From Guillardia theta CCMP2712 (lineage: Eukaryota > Cryptophyceae > Pyrenomonadales > Geminigeraceae), in the NCBI RefSeq assembly GCF_000315625.1, contig NW_005434462.1, positions 23,130 through 50,631 of the forward strand: a stretch of DNA of 27,502 nucleotides, given 5' to 3'. The notes under the pieces are model-generated. The model searched no databases, was not told where the DNA came from, and was given only the letters and a program-made list of their open reading frames with translations. Positions 1 through 7,566 of the stretch are shown here, piece by piece; the stretch's first letter is position 1; each line of letters opens with the position of its first letter. The position numbers were made by a program, and so were the translations under genes.

Positions 1-137
1 GACCGGCGTGACCCGACCGATGCCGGGGAGGAAGCAGGCGAGCTCGGACCAGCAGCAAGCACCCCAGTGGTGTCGAGCTCTCCGGAGGAACCCGACGTCA
101 CAGTGAGGGACGGAGACGCCTCGCCAGCTCCGCGCCG
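1..137. repeat. Direct repeat of 667-803, truncated by window edge
   Basis: This stretch is nearly identical to 667-803 (constant offset 666, about one mismatch). It is the tail of the Ser/Ala/Pro-rich segment of the retroelement-like pseudogene described at 357-1330. The match stops at 137, shortly before a copy of the inverted-repeat terminus at 147. The repeat presumably continues left of the window. Confidence 0.85.
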
Positions 138-146
138 AGGGGGAAG

Positions 147-190
147 TATAGGATTTACTGGCAGAAGGTAAAAAGTGCCTCAAGCAAAAC
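147..190 (+). mobile_element. Terminus of the inverted-repeat element family, copy 1
   Basis: Begins TATAGGATTTACTGGCAG and continues through GGTAAAAAGTGCCTCAAGC. The same 39-44 bp occurs at 2485-2524 and, in reverse, at 1803-1844 and 2614-2652. Only one end is seen here; the other partner is missing or rearranged. No coding function. Confidence 0.75.
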
Positions 191-598
191 AGAGGGGTCC
201 GAGTCAAGGCGAGAGTACGGTAGGATTTACTGGCAGAAGGTAAAAACACAAAACACAAGCCCGAAAAGAACCAGCACTGCTGGCAACCGTCAGCAGACCC
301 GGCATCGCCAGCCCACACGCGAAGCCGCGCAGACAAGCAGCCTAAGGGTCAGGCAATCAAGCAACAAGCAGCAGGAGCATGCAGGAGGAATAACATCCCT
401 TACCCGGAAGCAGCCGACTGACCACTGTCAGTCGAGACGTCCGCTGCCGCCACAAAGCGGGCGGCCGCGGACGGAGAAAGGGCAGCCGCCGACAAGGAGC
501 CGGCGCTGCCCGGGGGTCCGATCCGCCTGGGGCAGCGGACGGAGGGAGGCTGGACACATGAACACGGTACCGCTCGAGGTAGTCCTCCTCGCTAGCCT
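189..598. repeat. 410-bp direct repeat, copy A (partner 2031-2440)
   Basis: Positions 189-598 match 2031-2440 at a constant offset of 1842 with no indel and, by eye, one mismatch (ACATGAAC against ACAGGAAC near 557/2399). The near identity implies a recent duplication or gene conversion. Both copies contain a shortened terminus (221-246 and 2063-2088). In both, the 22-bp block after it (from CACAAAACACAAGCCCG) is inverted relative to the element copies at 1803-1844 and 2485-2652. Confidence 0.9.
221..246 (+). mobile_element. Shortened terminus of the element family
   Basis: TAGGATTTACTGGCAGAAGG followed by TAAAAA, then the flank diverges. It lacks the GTGCCTCAAGCAAAA inner half of the full 39-bp terminus. 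Located inside the 410-bp direct repeat; the identical copy is at 2063-2088. Confidence 0.7.
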
Positions 599-815
599 CC
601 GAGTCAGCGGTAGCCGAGTCAGTGGTAGCCGCCCGTGACGGCGGCGACGCCGCGGCAATGCCCAAGGACCGGCGTGACCCGACCGATGCCGGGGAGGAAG
701 CAGGCGAGCTCGGACCAGCAGCAAGCACCCCAGTGGTGTCGAGCTCTCCGGAGGCACCCGACGTCACAGTGAGGGACGGAGACGCCTCGCCAGCTCCGCG
801 CCGATCGTCGGGGCC

Positions 816-852
816 ACTCGAAGGGAGGTATAGGATTTACTGACTCGAAGGG
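816..852. mobile_element. 17-bp insertion remnant flanked by 10-bp duplication
   Basis: ACTCGAAGGG occurs at 816-825 and again at 843-852. Between them lie only 17 bases, AGGTATAGGATTTACTG, which are the outer end of the terminal inverted repeat seen elsewhere. The arrangement looks like a target-site duplication around a nearly completely deleted element. It inserts a stop codon into the minus-strand pseudogene frame. Confidence 0.65.
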
Positions 853-1148
853 TGTCCCCCATCGGAGTCGGAGACCTCCGGCGAAGACTCCTCGGGCGAC
901 TCGACAAAGTCCGAGGAGGAGCTGTCCTCTGGCTCGAGAAGTGCTTGCGCCCGCAAGGGCGTCATGCGCCTCGCACCAGACAAGAGCGCTTCCAGCGTAA
1001 GCTGCATGGTGAGGCGCTGATAGGTGGCGGCGCGTTTGCGAGCTAAGACCTCAGCAGCATGTCCGTCATCAGGCACGAAGTGCCGACCAAACGCCGCATC
1101 CTCAAGAGGCATCGAGCGCTGAGCAATGATGTCCGCGAGATACCAGAT

Positions 1149-1176
1149 GAAGCAGTATAGGATTTACTGGCAGAAG
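1149..1176. mobile_element. 20-bp insertion remnant flanked by GAAG
   Basis: GAAG (1149-1152 and 1173-1176) brackets CAGTATAGGATTTACTGGCA, again the outer part of the family terminus. Removing the 20 bp and one GAAG joins the minus-strand codons for RVF to IWYLADI in frame. The 4-bp duplication is short enough to be chance. The shared core with 826-842 makes a common origin likely. Confidence 0.55.
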
Positions 1177-1330
1177 ACGCGGAGGGTGTCAGGATGCAGG
1201 GTACCGTCCGTCGAGATGGCAAGAGGGATGAACGCTCGAGGAGGAGTAGTCATGGCATATGCAGCGCGGTGTTTGCGAATTTTCTCAGACGCTGCAACAT
1301 GGAGGGCGTCGAGGTTGACCTCCCCCCACT

Positions 1331-1844
1331 CCGGTCCTTGGGCATTGCCGCGGCGTCGCCGCCGTCACGGGCGGCTACCACTGACTCGGCTACCGCTGAC
1401 TCGGAGGCTAGCGAGGAGGACTACCTCGAGCGGTACCGTGTTCCTGTGTCCAGCCTCCCTCCGTCCGCTGCCCCAGGCGGACCCCCGGGCAGCGCCGGCT
1501 CCTTGTCGGCGGCTGCCCTTTCTCCGTCCGCGGCCGCCCGCTTTGTGGCGGCAGCGGACGTCTCGACTGACAGTGGTCAGTCGGCTGCCTCCGGGTATCG
1601 CGTCTAAGGGATTTTATTCCTCCTGCATGCTCCTGCTGCTTGTTGCTTGATTGCCTGACCGTTCGGCTGCTTGTCTGCGCGGCTTCGCGCTTGGGCTGGC
1701 GATGCCGCGTCTGGGTGCCAGCAGTGAACAAGCTAAACCTCCAGGCACACAGTCCACAGCGAGAAGCTGCACAAACACACACAAAACACAAGCCCGAAAA
1801 GGGTTTTGCTTGAGGCACTTTTTACCTTCTGCCAGTAAATCCTA
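1331..1844 (-). mobile_element. Inverted copy of the element plus Ser/Ala/Pro segment
   Basis: Read on the minus strand, 1844 begins with the full terminus (ATAGGATTTACTGGCAGAAGG, then the GTGCCTCAAGC block). It continues through the CTTTTCGGGCTTGTG block and then matches 270-672 in sense orientation to about 1331. Compared with the copies at 189-598 and 2031-2440 it lacks 5 bp (TCCGATCCGCC there, TCCGCC here, near 1480). The plus-strand reading frame of this copy therefore remains Ser/Ala-rich to its stop at 1605-1607, which suggests it keeps the original frame while the other copies are shifted. Confidence 0.65.
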
Positions 1845-2030
1845 TCTCCTCCGTTTAGGACAGCGGGGTGTAGACCCTCAGAGGGCGTGAACTCGTCCCC
1901 TCCCCGACTATGCGGAAGCTCCCGCTTGAACCTCGCAAACTCTAGCAGGTCGGGGTGCGCGGCGACTCCCGGGTCACGGTACTGCGAGTTTGGCCAGCGT
2001 TGGTGCTTCTCGAGGGCGGAGGCCCGATGG

Positions 2031-2440
2031 ACAGAGGGGTCCGAGTCAAGGCGAGAGTACGGTAGGATTTACTGGCAGAAGGTAAAAACACAAAACACAA
2101 GCCCGAAAAGAACCAGCACTGCTGGCAACCGTCAGCAGACCCGGCATCGCCAGCCCACACGCGAAGCCGCGCAGACAAGCAGCCTAAGGGTCAGGCAATC
2201 AAGCAACAAGCAGCAGGAGCATGCAGGAGGAATAACATCCCTTACCCGGAAGCAGCCGACTGACCACTGTCAGTCGAGACGTCCGCTGCCGCCACAAAGC
2301 GGGCGGCCGCGGACGGAGAAAGGGCAGCCGCCGACAAGGAGCCGGCGCTGCCCGGGGGTCCGATCCGCCTGGGGCAGCGGACGGAGGGAGGCTGGACACA
2401 GGAACACGGTACCGCTCGAGGTAGTCCTCCTCGCTAGCCT
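2031..2440. repeat. 410-bp direct repeat, copy B (partner 189-598)
   Basis: See 189-598. Flanks differ: the left side (1845-2030) is unique in this window, and the right side passes into sequence leading to the compact element at 2485. It includes the shortened terminus at 2063-2088. Confidence 0.9.
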
Positions 2441-2484
2441 AAACCTGCATGCACACACCGCGGCGCCACAGCGACACTTAGATA

Positions 2485-2652
2485 GGGATTTACTGGCAGA
2501 AGGTAAAAAGTGCCTCAAGCAAAACCCTTTTCGGGCTTGTGTTTTGTGTGTGATTGTGCAGCTTCTCGCTGTGCGCTGTGTGCCACTGGGAGGTTTAGCT
2601 TGTTCCTGCTTTATTTTGCTTGAGGCACTTTTTACCTTCTGCCAGTAAATCC
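2485..2652. mobile_element. Compact 168-bp element with 39-bp perfect terminal inverted repeats
   Basis: Left end 2485-2523 starts GGATTTACTGGCAGAAGG; right end 2614-2652 is its reverse complement, ending CTTCTGCCAGTAAATCC. The interior of about 90 bp has no ORF of note and is too small to encode a transposase, so this is a MITE-like non-autonomous element. I could not see a convincing target-site duplication (left flank CTTAGATA, right flank ATTTCTGC). Both ends contain sequence matching splice consensus: AAG/GTAAAAAG near 2500-2510 and TTCTGCCAG/ ending at 2645. Because the repeats are symmetrical, the same is true on the other strand. Confidence 0.75.
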
Positions 2653-3344
2653 ATTTCTGCCAAACTGAAACCGATGACAATTGGCCGCCGCCGGAGACCA
2701 ATTGTGACTTTTCCAAGTCAGTTCGGAGACAGAGATGAATGTTGCTGTTGAGCCAACTTGATGGACTCTCAACAGCAGAAGGGAGATGGCAGTGCACAGA
2801 ACTGCGGACTCGGGAACGAATCAGCCTCTGAAGAAAGAGTGGGGCTGGCAAGAAGAGACCCGCAGGCCGGGCTCAGAACACCGAACATTAATTCCAAGTG
2901 GAGATATTTCATCATGCAGGCGGCCTTGTTGTACTGGCAATGTGCTCAGTCACTTCGCCGGAGCCTCGGAGGTCCGAGGCCTATACGAAAGCGGTCAGCC
3001 TCGGCCTATACGAAAGCGGTCAGCCGGATGCCAGGTTACCAAAGTTCACTTAGTCAGCAGCCGCAGTTACGGCCCACGGAGCCTCCGGGCCGTCGGGCAA
3101 GAAGCTAAGCTGACTCTTTACCACACAATCCCTGCAGTGATGACCATTATTGATCGACTGCTAAAATACTTGTATACGATGGTTCTATTCAGTGACCCCC
3201 CTCTCGTGACACTGCCCCGTTTGTTCCTGACCACTCCTCGACCTGTCGCCGTCGCTCAGCCCATCATCACAGCTTGGGTCAACATCACTATCACCTTCTC
3301 TATCAGCTATCAAGCCCTCCACGCCCTCCTCCCTTGGTATTGCC
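2653..3344. other. No confident gene; 25-bp tandem duplication at 2978-3025
   Basis: Open frames exist, the longest being plus 2786-3529, but amino-acid composition is not protein-like and I see no domain. A 23-bp unit starting GGCCTATACGAAAGCGGTCA is repeated at 2978-3000 and 3003-3025 (period 25). A palindrome-like CCAATTG pair flanks 2679-2703. Confidence 0.5.
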
Positions 3345-3839
3345 ATGCACTCCCTCTCTCAGGAAGAGAAACAGTCGCTTCAAAAAGTAGAGGAGTGGCT
3401 CAAATCCGAGCAGCAGCAAGACTTCTCCAGCCCTTCACGAATGCGGTTAAACATAGCATCTACTCATCACCTCGCCAGGATGTCTCAGCTGGTGGAGGAG
3501 GGAGATTCTGTCGCAGCTCCTTCCACTAACTTCCTTGCCGTCCTCTCTCAAGCGCACTCCGAGTCTGAAAGGTGCTTGTCCGCTCTTCTCGGTCTCCCAT
3601 CGAGCTGGTCCAAGGCATGGCAAGGGGGTGGCGGGGATATGAGAGCACAAGCAGGCAGCGCACCATCGGCTCTTGGAGCCTCGTCCAGGACACTTCCCCC
3701 AGAAAGTCAATCCACAGCAGGAGCAGAGGAAGCGTTTGTAATGTTCGAGTGGGAGGCAAAGGCGATAGCTGCTTCTCGGCGTGCTCGAAGCATGGGAACC
3801 CATGCAGGGTCAACACTCCGCCGGGTCTACTCGTTGTGA
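3345..3839 (+). CDS. Hypothetical protein, 164 aa
   Basis: The open frame encodes a polar protein with a helical N-terminal half (charged stretch EEKQSLQKVEEWLKSEQQQ at residues 7-25) and a Ser/Ala-rich C-terminal half. No family recognised. CCTCTCTCAG just after the ATG resembles a splice acceptor, so 3345 may not be the true start and the coding exon may begin at about 3363 with an upstream exon. It overlaps a competing frame (2786-3529) whose composition is less natural. It lies next to the repeat-rich left end, so it could also be element-derived. Confidence 0.35.
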   Translation: MHSLSQEEKQSLQKVEEWLKSEQQQDFSSPSRMRLNIASTHHLARMSQLVEEGDSVAAPSTNFLAVLSQAHSESERCLSALLGLPSSWSKAWQGGGGDMRAQAGSAPSALGASSRTLPPESQSTAGAEEAFVMFEWEAKAIAASRRARSMGTHAGSTLRRVYSL

Positions 3840-4362
3840 GATGACGATTGGGATGAAATCTTGTATAGAACATAGAGAAACACAAGCGAATGTCACACCC
3901 TGAAGCCTTGCGGGTTGCAGATGTCTACAGTGATTGCTCAAGGCACCTCTGCTGGATCACACACAAAGGTGTAGTGTAGTGATGTCGAGCTTACTAGCGA
4001 TGCTGGATCAGCGTGGCATACAACATGAGGAGAGAACAGACCCTTCTAGCTGAAGACGCTGATCCTTATATAGGCTAAGGCAAGGACTAGGATTTTTCTC
4101 GCAACTGCTGCTCCTCCTCTTACCAGGAATGAGGAAACCACCCCTACTAAAGAGGCTCACGTGGCCACCAAGCGTCATCCTCAGAGTACATCTAGCCGTT
4201 ACATGTTTTCAGTCCTTTGAGAGTCGTTTGCCTGACTCTGTTGACCATCAAGGCTAAGCCTAGCCTGGAGTGCTGTCCCTTAGCTTGGGTAGGTCCAATC
4301 TGAGTTGAGCTCGCTGTGCTAGGGCTTTGATAGCATATCAGCTGTAAATTCTCTTGCTCCCG
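3840..4362. other. Intergenic; TATA-like CCTTATATAGGC near 4063
   Basis: No gene is apparent. A good TATA-box match (TTATATAGG) lies at about 4064-4072 on the plus strand, but the only plus-strand frame downstream (4382-4609) is antisense to the spliced minus-strand gene. A short sequence, GCTGGATCA, occurs twice (3950-3958 and 4002-4010). The right part is probably 3' UTR of the minus-strand gene ending at 4363. Confidence 0.35.
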
Positions 4363-5233
4363 TTATCCTAGTTCACAGCAATTGCAATCAGATATGTTGA
4401 TAGCAATCACTGTCGAGAACTCAGCGAGCGATCGTCCCGGGACTTGGCGTGAAGCATACCGTACGCTCCAGAACTTCTGCAGCAAGAGGTCGTTCGCGTT
4501 CAGCAATGGCTCCCTGGGGAGGAGCTTGTTGTGGGTTGACAATGCCTGTGGGTTGATCAACCTCAGAGCTCGTGGAGAGCTCTCGTTGCTGCCAGATGGT
4601 CTTTCATAAGAGCGCATGGCTACTCCAGATGAGCAGAAGTCTGCAGGGGGAGGAGGAAGATGATGAGAAAGAGCATAGCTGCCTCCATCGCTACTTACGG
4701 GCTCGTAAAGCGCCTGACGTAAACCATGTCATGGATGCTTCCTTTCGCGTGGCCTCAAGCTCTAGCAAGTAAAGGTCAGCGAGATCGTGCAGAGACTGAC
4801 AACTGACCGTCAGAGGTCTCCTGCTTCCATCCCCTTCCTCCTGTCTTGTCCGAGAGCTTGCGAACCGCCCTTTTGTGTCCTCTCCTGCCCTAAGCGTCCT
4901 GGTGCACAGCAGGGTGAGACTGGTCGAGGACAGAGGGGGGAGGCACCTCCGCTTCTTCTTCTCCTTCTCTTCACGATCAGGCGCTGCTGATCGCACCTCC
5001 ACGCGAGCTTGTTGCTTATGATCGCACGTCGAGTTCCGTTGCTGGAGGAAGGAGAGCTGAGCCAGCACGCGGTCCTCGTGAGAGTCTTCATCCAGCAGGG
5101 GCACCTCGAAGTCTAGGAACCAGGGGCAGCTGGAGGTGAGGCGAGAGGAAGGCGAGACCTCCGCAAGATGGCTACCAAGAGAGATGCCCAGCAGCAGCAG
5201 CAGCAGCAGAGATTGTTTCCTCTTGGACCACAT
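4363..5233 (-). CDS. Unknown protein with N-terminal signal peptide, 270 aa, 2 exons
   Basis: The model has exon 1 at 5233-4699, an intron at 4698-4641 (58 nt, donor GTAAGT, acceptor CCTCCCCCTGCAG) and exon 2 at 4640-4363 ending in TAA. The two exons join in frame (535 + 278 = 813 nt). The protein starts MWSKRKQ followed by a run of Leu (residues 9-15) and LGSHLAEVSP, a typical signal peptide. The Leu run comes from a CAG/CTG repeat at about 5188-5208. The rest is polar, with a Lys/Arg/Glu-rich patch near residues 85-96, and matches no family I know. In algae with complex plastids such a signal peptide can lead to secretion, the ER or the plastid; the residue after the likely cleavage site is not Phe. 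A further intron in the middle of exon 1 (4810-4990) cannot be excluded. It is divergently arranged with the gene at 5487. Confidence 0.5.
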
Positions 5234-5486
5234 GACCCTCTCCTCTTCTGCCCTCCTTATCTCCTACCTGCTCCTCTTCATTCAACGTTCCTCTCTCGCT
5301 TCATCCTGTCTTCTCTTGGTCTCTTTCCCTGTCCTCCGCTCGCTCACTCGTCTCCTTCTCTGCTCATCTCATCATTCAACTTCGCCTGCTCTCCTCTGTT
5401 GCAGCCGTTGCATCTTTTCTTGCAGCGGTTATAAGCGGTTTTCTGGCGGATTTGTTATCGGGTCTTCCACAATCGCGGTTACCAAC
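5234..5486. promoter_or_regulatory. Bidirectional promoter region, pyrimidine-rich on plus strand
   Basis: These 253 bp separate divergent start codons at 5233 (minus) and 5487 (plus). Most is a CT-rich tract with repeated CTCTC/TCCTC. GGTTATAAGCGG at about 5428 contains a TATAA about 55 bp upstream of the plus start. Assignment as a promoter rests on position only. Confidence 0.4.
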
Positions 5487-6397
5487 ATGGTGAAGGCGAG
5501 CAGGGGCGGGGGGCATGGGCTCGTCAGTCTCCTCGTCTCCTCGTCTCCTCGTCGACGTCCCGGGGCATCACGCGCTCTCTCCCTCTCCTTGCTGCTGACC
5601 CTCGCCCTCCCTCCTCTCGCAGAGAGCTTCCTGACTCCTCTTCCTCGCCTTGCACCGTCTTCGTGGAGGCCACCACCTCATGCGCTGACCCGTCCGAGCT
5701 TCTCTGCCGTGAGGAGATGGCGGATGCAGGAGAAGGGGGAGACAGAGAGACAGCTCGAGGTCTCGCCGTCTCCTCCTCTGCATGCATCTCTCTCATCTTG
5801 TCGCAGGCGAGAGTGGAGGCAGCTGTGACAAAGGCGGAGCGGTTGTGGAAGGAAGCCCTGGAAGCGCGACAACTGGTGAGCATCTTGTAGGCCCTTGCCA
5901 TATGACATGTTCTCACTTGAAGAAACTCAGGCTGATGAGATGTCCTCGCAAGCCCAAGATGCGGCTGAGCTTTCACAAGCGAGGGTAGAACACGTAAGCA
6001 TGATCCCCTTGCACTAAATTGATGCAAGTCGGAAGAAGTGTCGTCCAAGTTGGAGAGCATGGACAAGATCAGGTCAAGAAGCGACGAAGAGAACGAGAGA
6101 GACAGAGGGGGGGTGGAGGGTGGAGGGTGGGGGGCAAGAGAGAAGGGTGGAGGTTGGGGGGGATGAGAGGGAAGGGAGGGAGAGCTGCTTCTGACTCGAA
6201 GATCTGCTCACAGCCTCAAGTTTCTGGCTGACTCCAAATCTGCCATCAATTCGTCTGTCGACGCAGCTGCCCTGCTTGTGAGGCAATCATGATGGCCGCA
6301 GCAACTGATGCTCGCATGGCAGAAAGAAGCCGCAGACGAGAGTTTGAGAGCAGACAAGCTTGAGGCAGAAGCTGAGGTTTGGCTCCTTCTCCTTCCT

Positions 6398-6471
<74 letters not shown>

Positions 6472-6680
6472 CGCTTCTTTTTGCCTCGCCTCTCCCCGCC
6501 GTTCTATTGTTGCTTCGTTCTCCCTTTCACCCCTTTTTCTCTCCACCTCTTCTTCTCAGCCCCTCTGGTCTTGTCAATCTGTTTTCCTCTCCTTCAACGC
6601 CTCTAATGTGCTCGCAGGAAGCGCTCCGTCTCTCTGAGCAGCTCATAGAAGAGTATGAAGCCAAGTACGGAAACCTGTAG
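5487..6680 (+). CDS. Plastid-targeted coiled-coil protein, 209 aa, 7 exons
   Basis: Exons: 5487-5759, 5807-5875, 5931-5993, 6029-6072, 6214-6277, 6323-6376, 6618-6680. All introns are GT-AG and every junction keeps frame to the TAG at 6678. Residues 1-46 form a signal peptide (Arg-rich start, core ALSLSLLLTLALPPLAES). It is followed by Phe48 and a basic, Ser/Pro-rich stretch, FLTPLPRLAPSSWRPPP. Signal peptide plus Phe at the start of the transit peptide is the known bipartite leader of nucleus-encoded plastid proteins in cryptophytes and other red-lineage algae. The mature part (about residues 85-209) is almost entirely helical, with heptad-like Ala/Leu/Glu patterns (AERLWKEALEARQLADEMSS, EALRLSEQLIEEYEAKYGNL). 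Function unknown; a structural or scaffolding role is a guess. Intron 4 (6073-6213) is G-rich and intron 6 carries a hexanucleotide repeat. Confidence 0.75.
6399..6472. repeat. (CTGCTC)n microsatellite in intron 6
   Basis: About 12 units of CTGCTC (period 6) lie inside the 241-nt last intron (6377-6617) of the plastid-targeted gene. They are followed by more pyrimidine-rich sequence up to the acceptor CTCGCAG. All six frames stay open across it, which creates spurious poly-Leu/Pro-Ala frames. Confidence 0.9.
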
Positions 6681-7566
6681 AAAACACCTGCTCGATTGAT
6701 AGAACACTTCATAACCATCCAACCGATCATCTGTTCCGATGATCCGACCCGTTCCTAAGTTGCTGTACGGGCCCTAGTACTGATGGATTGTATGCAGTAG
6801 CGAAGTAGAGTGCAGGTTGATCACAGGTAGGTGATTGACTTTTGGGATAAGAGTATTTATGAAGCAGAGGAAGAGAGTTCAAGAAAGGAGCGGAGTAAGT
6901 AAAGATTAAGCAAGGAAGGAGAGAAGGAGGACGAGAGATATTAAGAGGAGAGAGAGAGAAGACAGAGAGTGAATCTAGAGGTGACCCCACACTTATATCG
7001 CTCAGTGGGCTGTACCGCCGAGTCACAGAGTGTGGGGCGGGCGGCATTCGGAGTCCGATCTGGCGGCCCCGGTGATCGGATCCATATCGTAGTATGATAT
7101 GGATTAGGGTGTGATATGATATCAGTATCATATCTTGATCCATACCATGTGACTAGACGGATCCGTCTAGCCGGTCGCGGTCATTCGCAGTCACACCATA
7201 CGGTAGCCTACGAGTGTCTCCGGCGTTGAAATTTCAGGTTATGAGCCTCGAGGGCGCATCCAACGGCCGTTAGGGGTCGATCAGAGATGGGATGAGGCCC
7301 GTGGTTTGAAGGTAGGGCCCTGCGACCATGGCAGGGGAGGGCGAGCAGGAGAGAGAGGACGAGGAGGAGACAAGGAGAAGACGAGGAGAAGACGAGGAGA
7401 AGACGAGGAGAAGACGAGGAGAGTTGAGATATAGGGGAATTGAGAGACAAGGTATGGCATGGCGATTAGGATGTGAAAGGGAAGTCACCGTTGAAGTTTT
7501 CAAGAGGGTCATAGGAGAGGGACTACAGGGACGAGGAGGTCGCGGGGGACTGATGTGACGGCAGGC
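6681..7566. other. 886-bp intergenic region without a gene
   Basis: Contains a purine-rich tract (6895-6970), a cluster of perfect inverted repeats (7080-7170), and a purine-rich tandem (about 7365-7420, units like GACGAGGAGAA). The small charged frame at 7328-7558 is a by-product of that tandem and has no recognisable protein character. The right part presumably holds the promoter of the gene at 7567. Confidence 0.5.
7080..7170. repeat. Three consecutive perfect inverted repeats
   Basis: ATCCATATC (7080-7088) pairs with GATATGGAT (7096-7104). GATATGATA (7113-7121) pairs with TATCATATC (7126-7134). CTAGACGGATCCGTCTAG (7153-7170) is an 18-bp perfect palindrome. Each could form a hairpin or bind a dimeric protein. 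They fall in otherwise featureless sequence. Confidence 0.8.

Larger units (their letters stand above)
357..1330 (-). pseudogene. Decayed retroelement-like ORF, C-terminal part
   Basis: On the minus strand an open frame runs from about 1330 leftward. It contains the motif PLAISTDGTLHPDTLRVF, then a conserved-looking stretch around WYLADIIAQRSMPLEDAAFG, then a long Ser/Ala/Pro/Glu-rich tail. The first motif resembles the segment near the C-terminus of reverse-transcriptase-bearing retroelement polyproteins, where a Phe-Val/Ile-Pro-Leu pattern is followed by Gly and a helix; this is recognition from memory, not a search. The frame is broken twice by tiny insertions that each carry TAA and are flanked by short duplications (1149-1176 and 816-852). 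Each insertion plus duplication is a multiple of 3 (24 and 27 nt), so the flanking coding sequence stays in one frame. Further left a 5-bp difference near 520 shifts the frame relative to the copy at 1331-1844. No intact start or catalytic domain is present, so I call it a pseudogene. It could instead be part of a host multicopy gene. Confidence 0.5.

Noticed and set aside
1887-2648. 253-aa plus-strand open frame
   Set aside because: It runs through the 410-bp repeat and both ends of the compact element, on the strand opposite to the coding-like frame; its Gln/Arg/Ser-rich composition is that of a GC-rich antisense shadow.
2786-3529. 247-aa plus-strand open frame
   Set aside because: Overlaps the 25-bp tandem and a more natural frame at 3345-3839; no recognisable domain or helix pattern. 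Kept only as a mention.
3891-4377. Possible solo LTR (TGTCACACC ... TTCACA with a TATA box near 4064)
   Set aside because: No second copy in the window, no target-site duplication (GCGAA against GCAAT), and the right end overlaps the stop codon region of a spliced gene.
4382-4609. 75-aa plus-strand frame
   Set aside because: Antisense to exon 2 of the minus-strand gene, which has clean splice sites and an in-frame junction.
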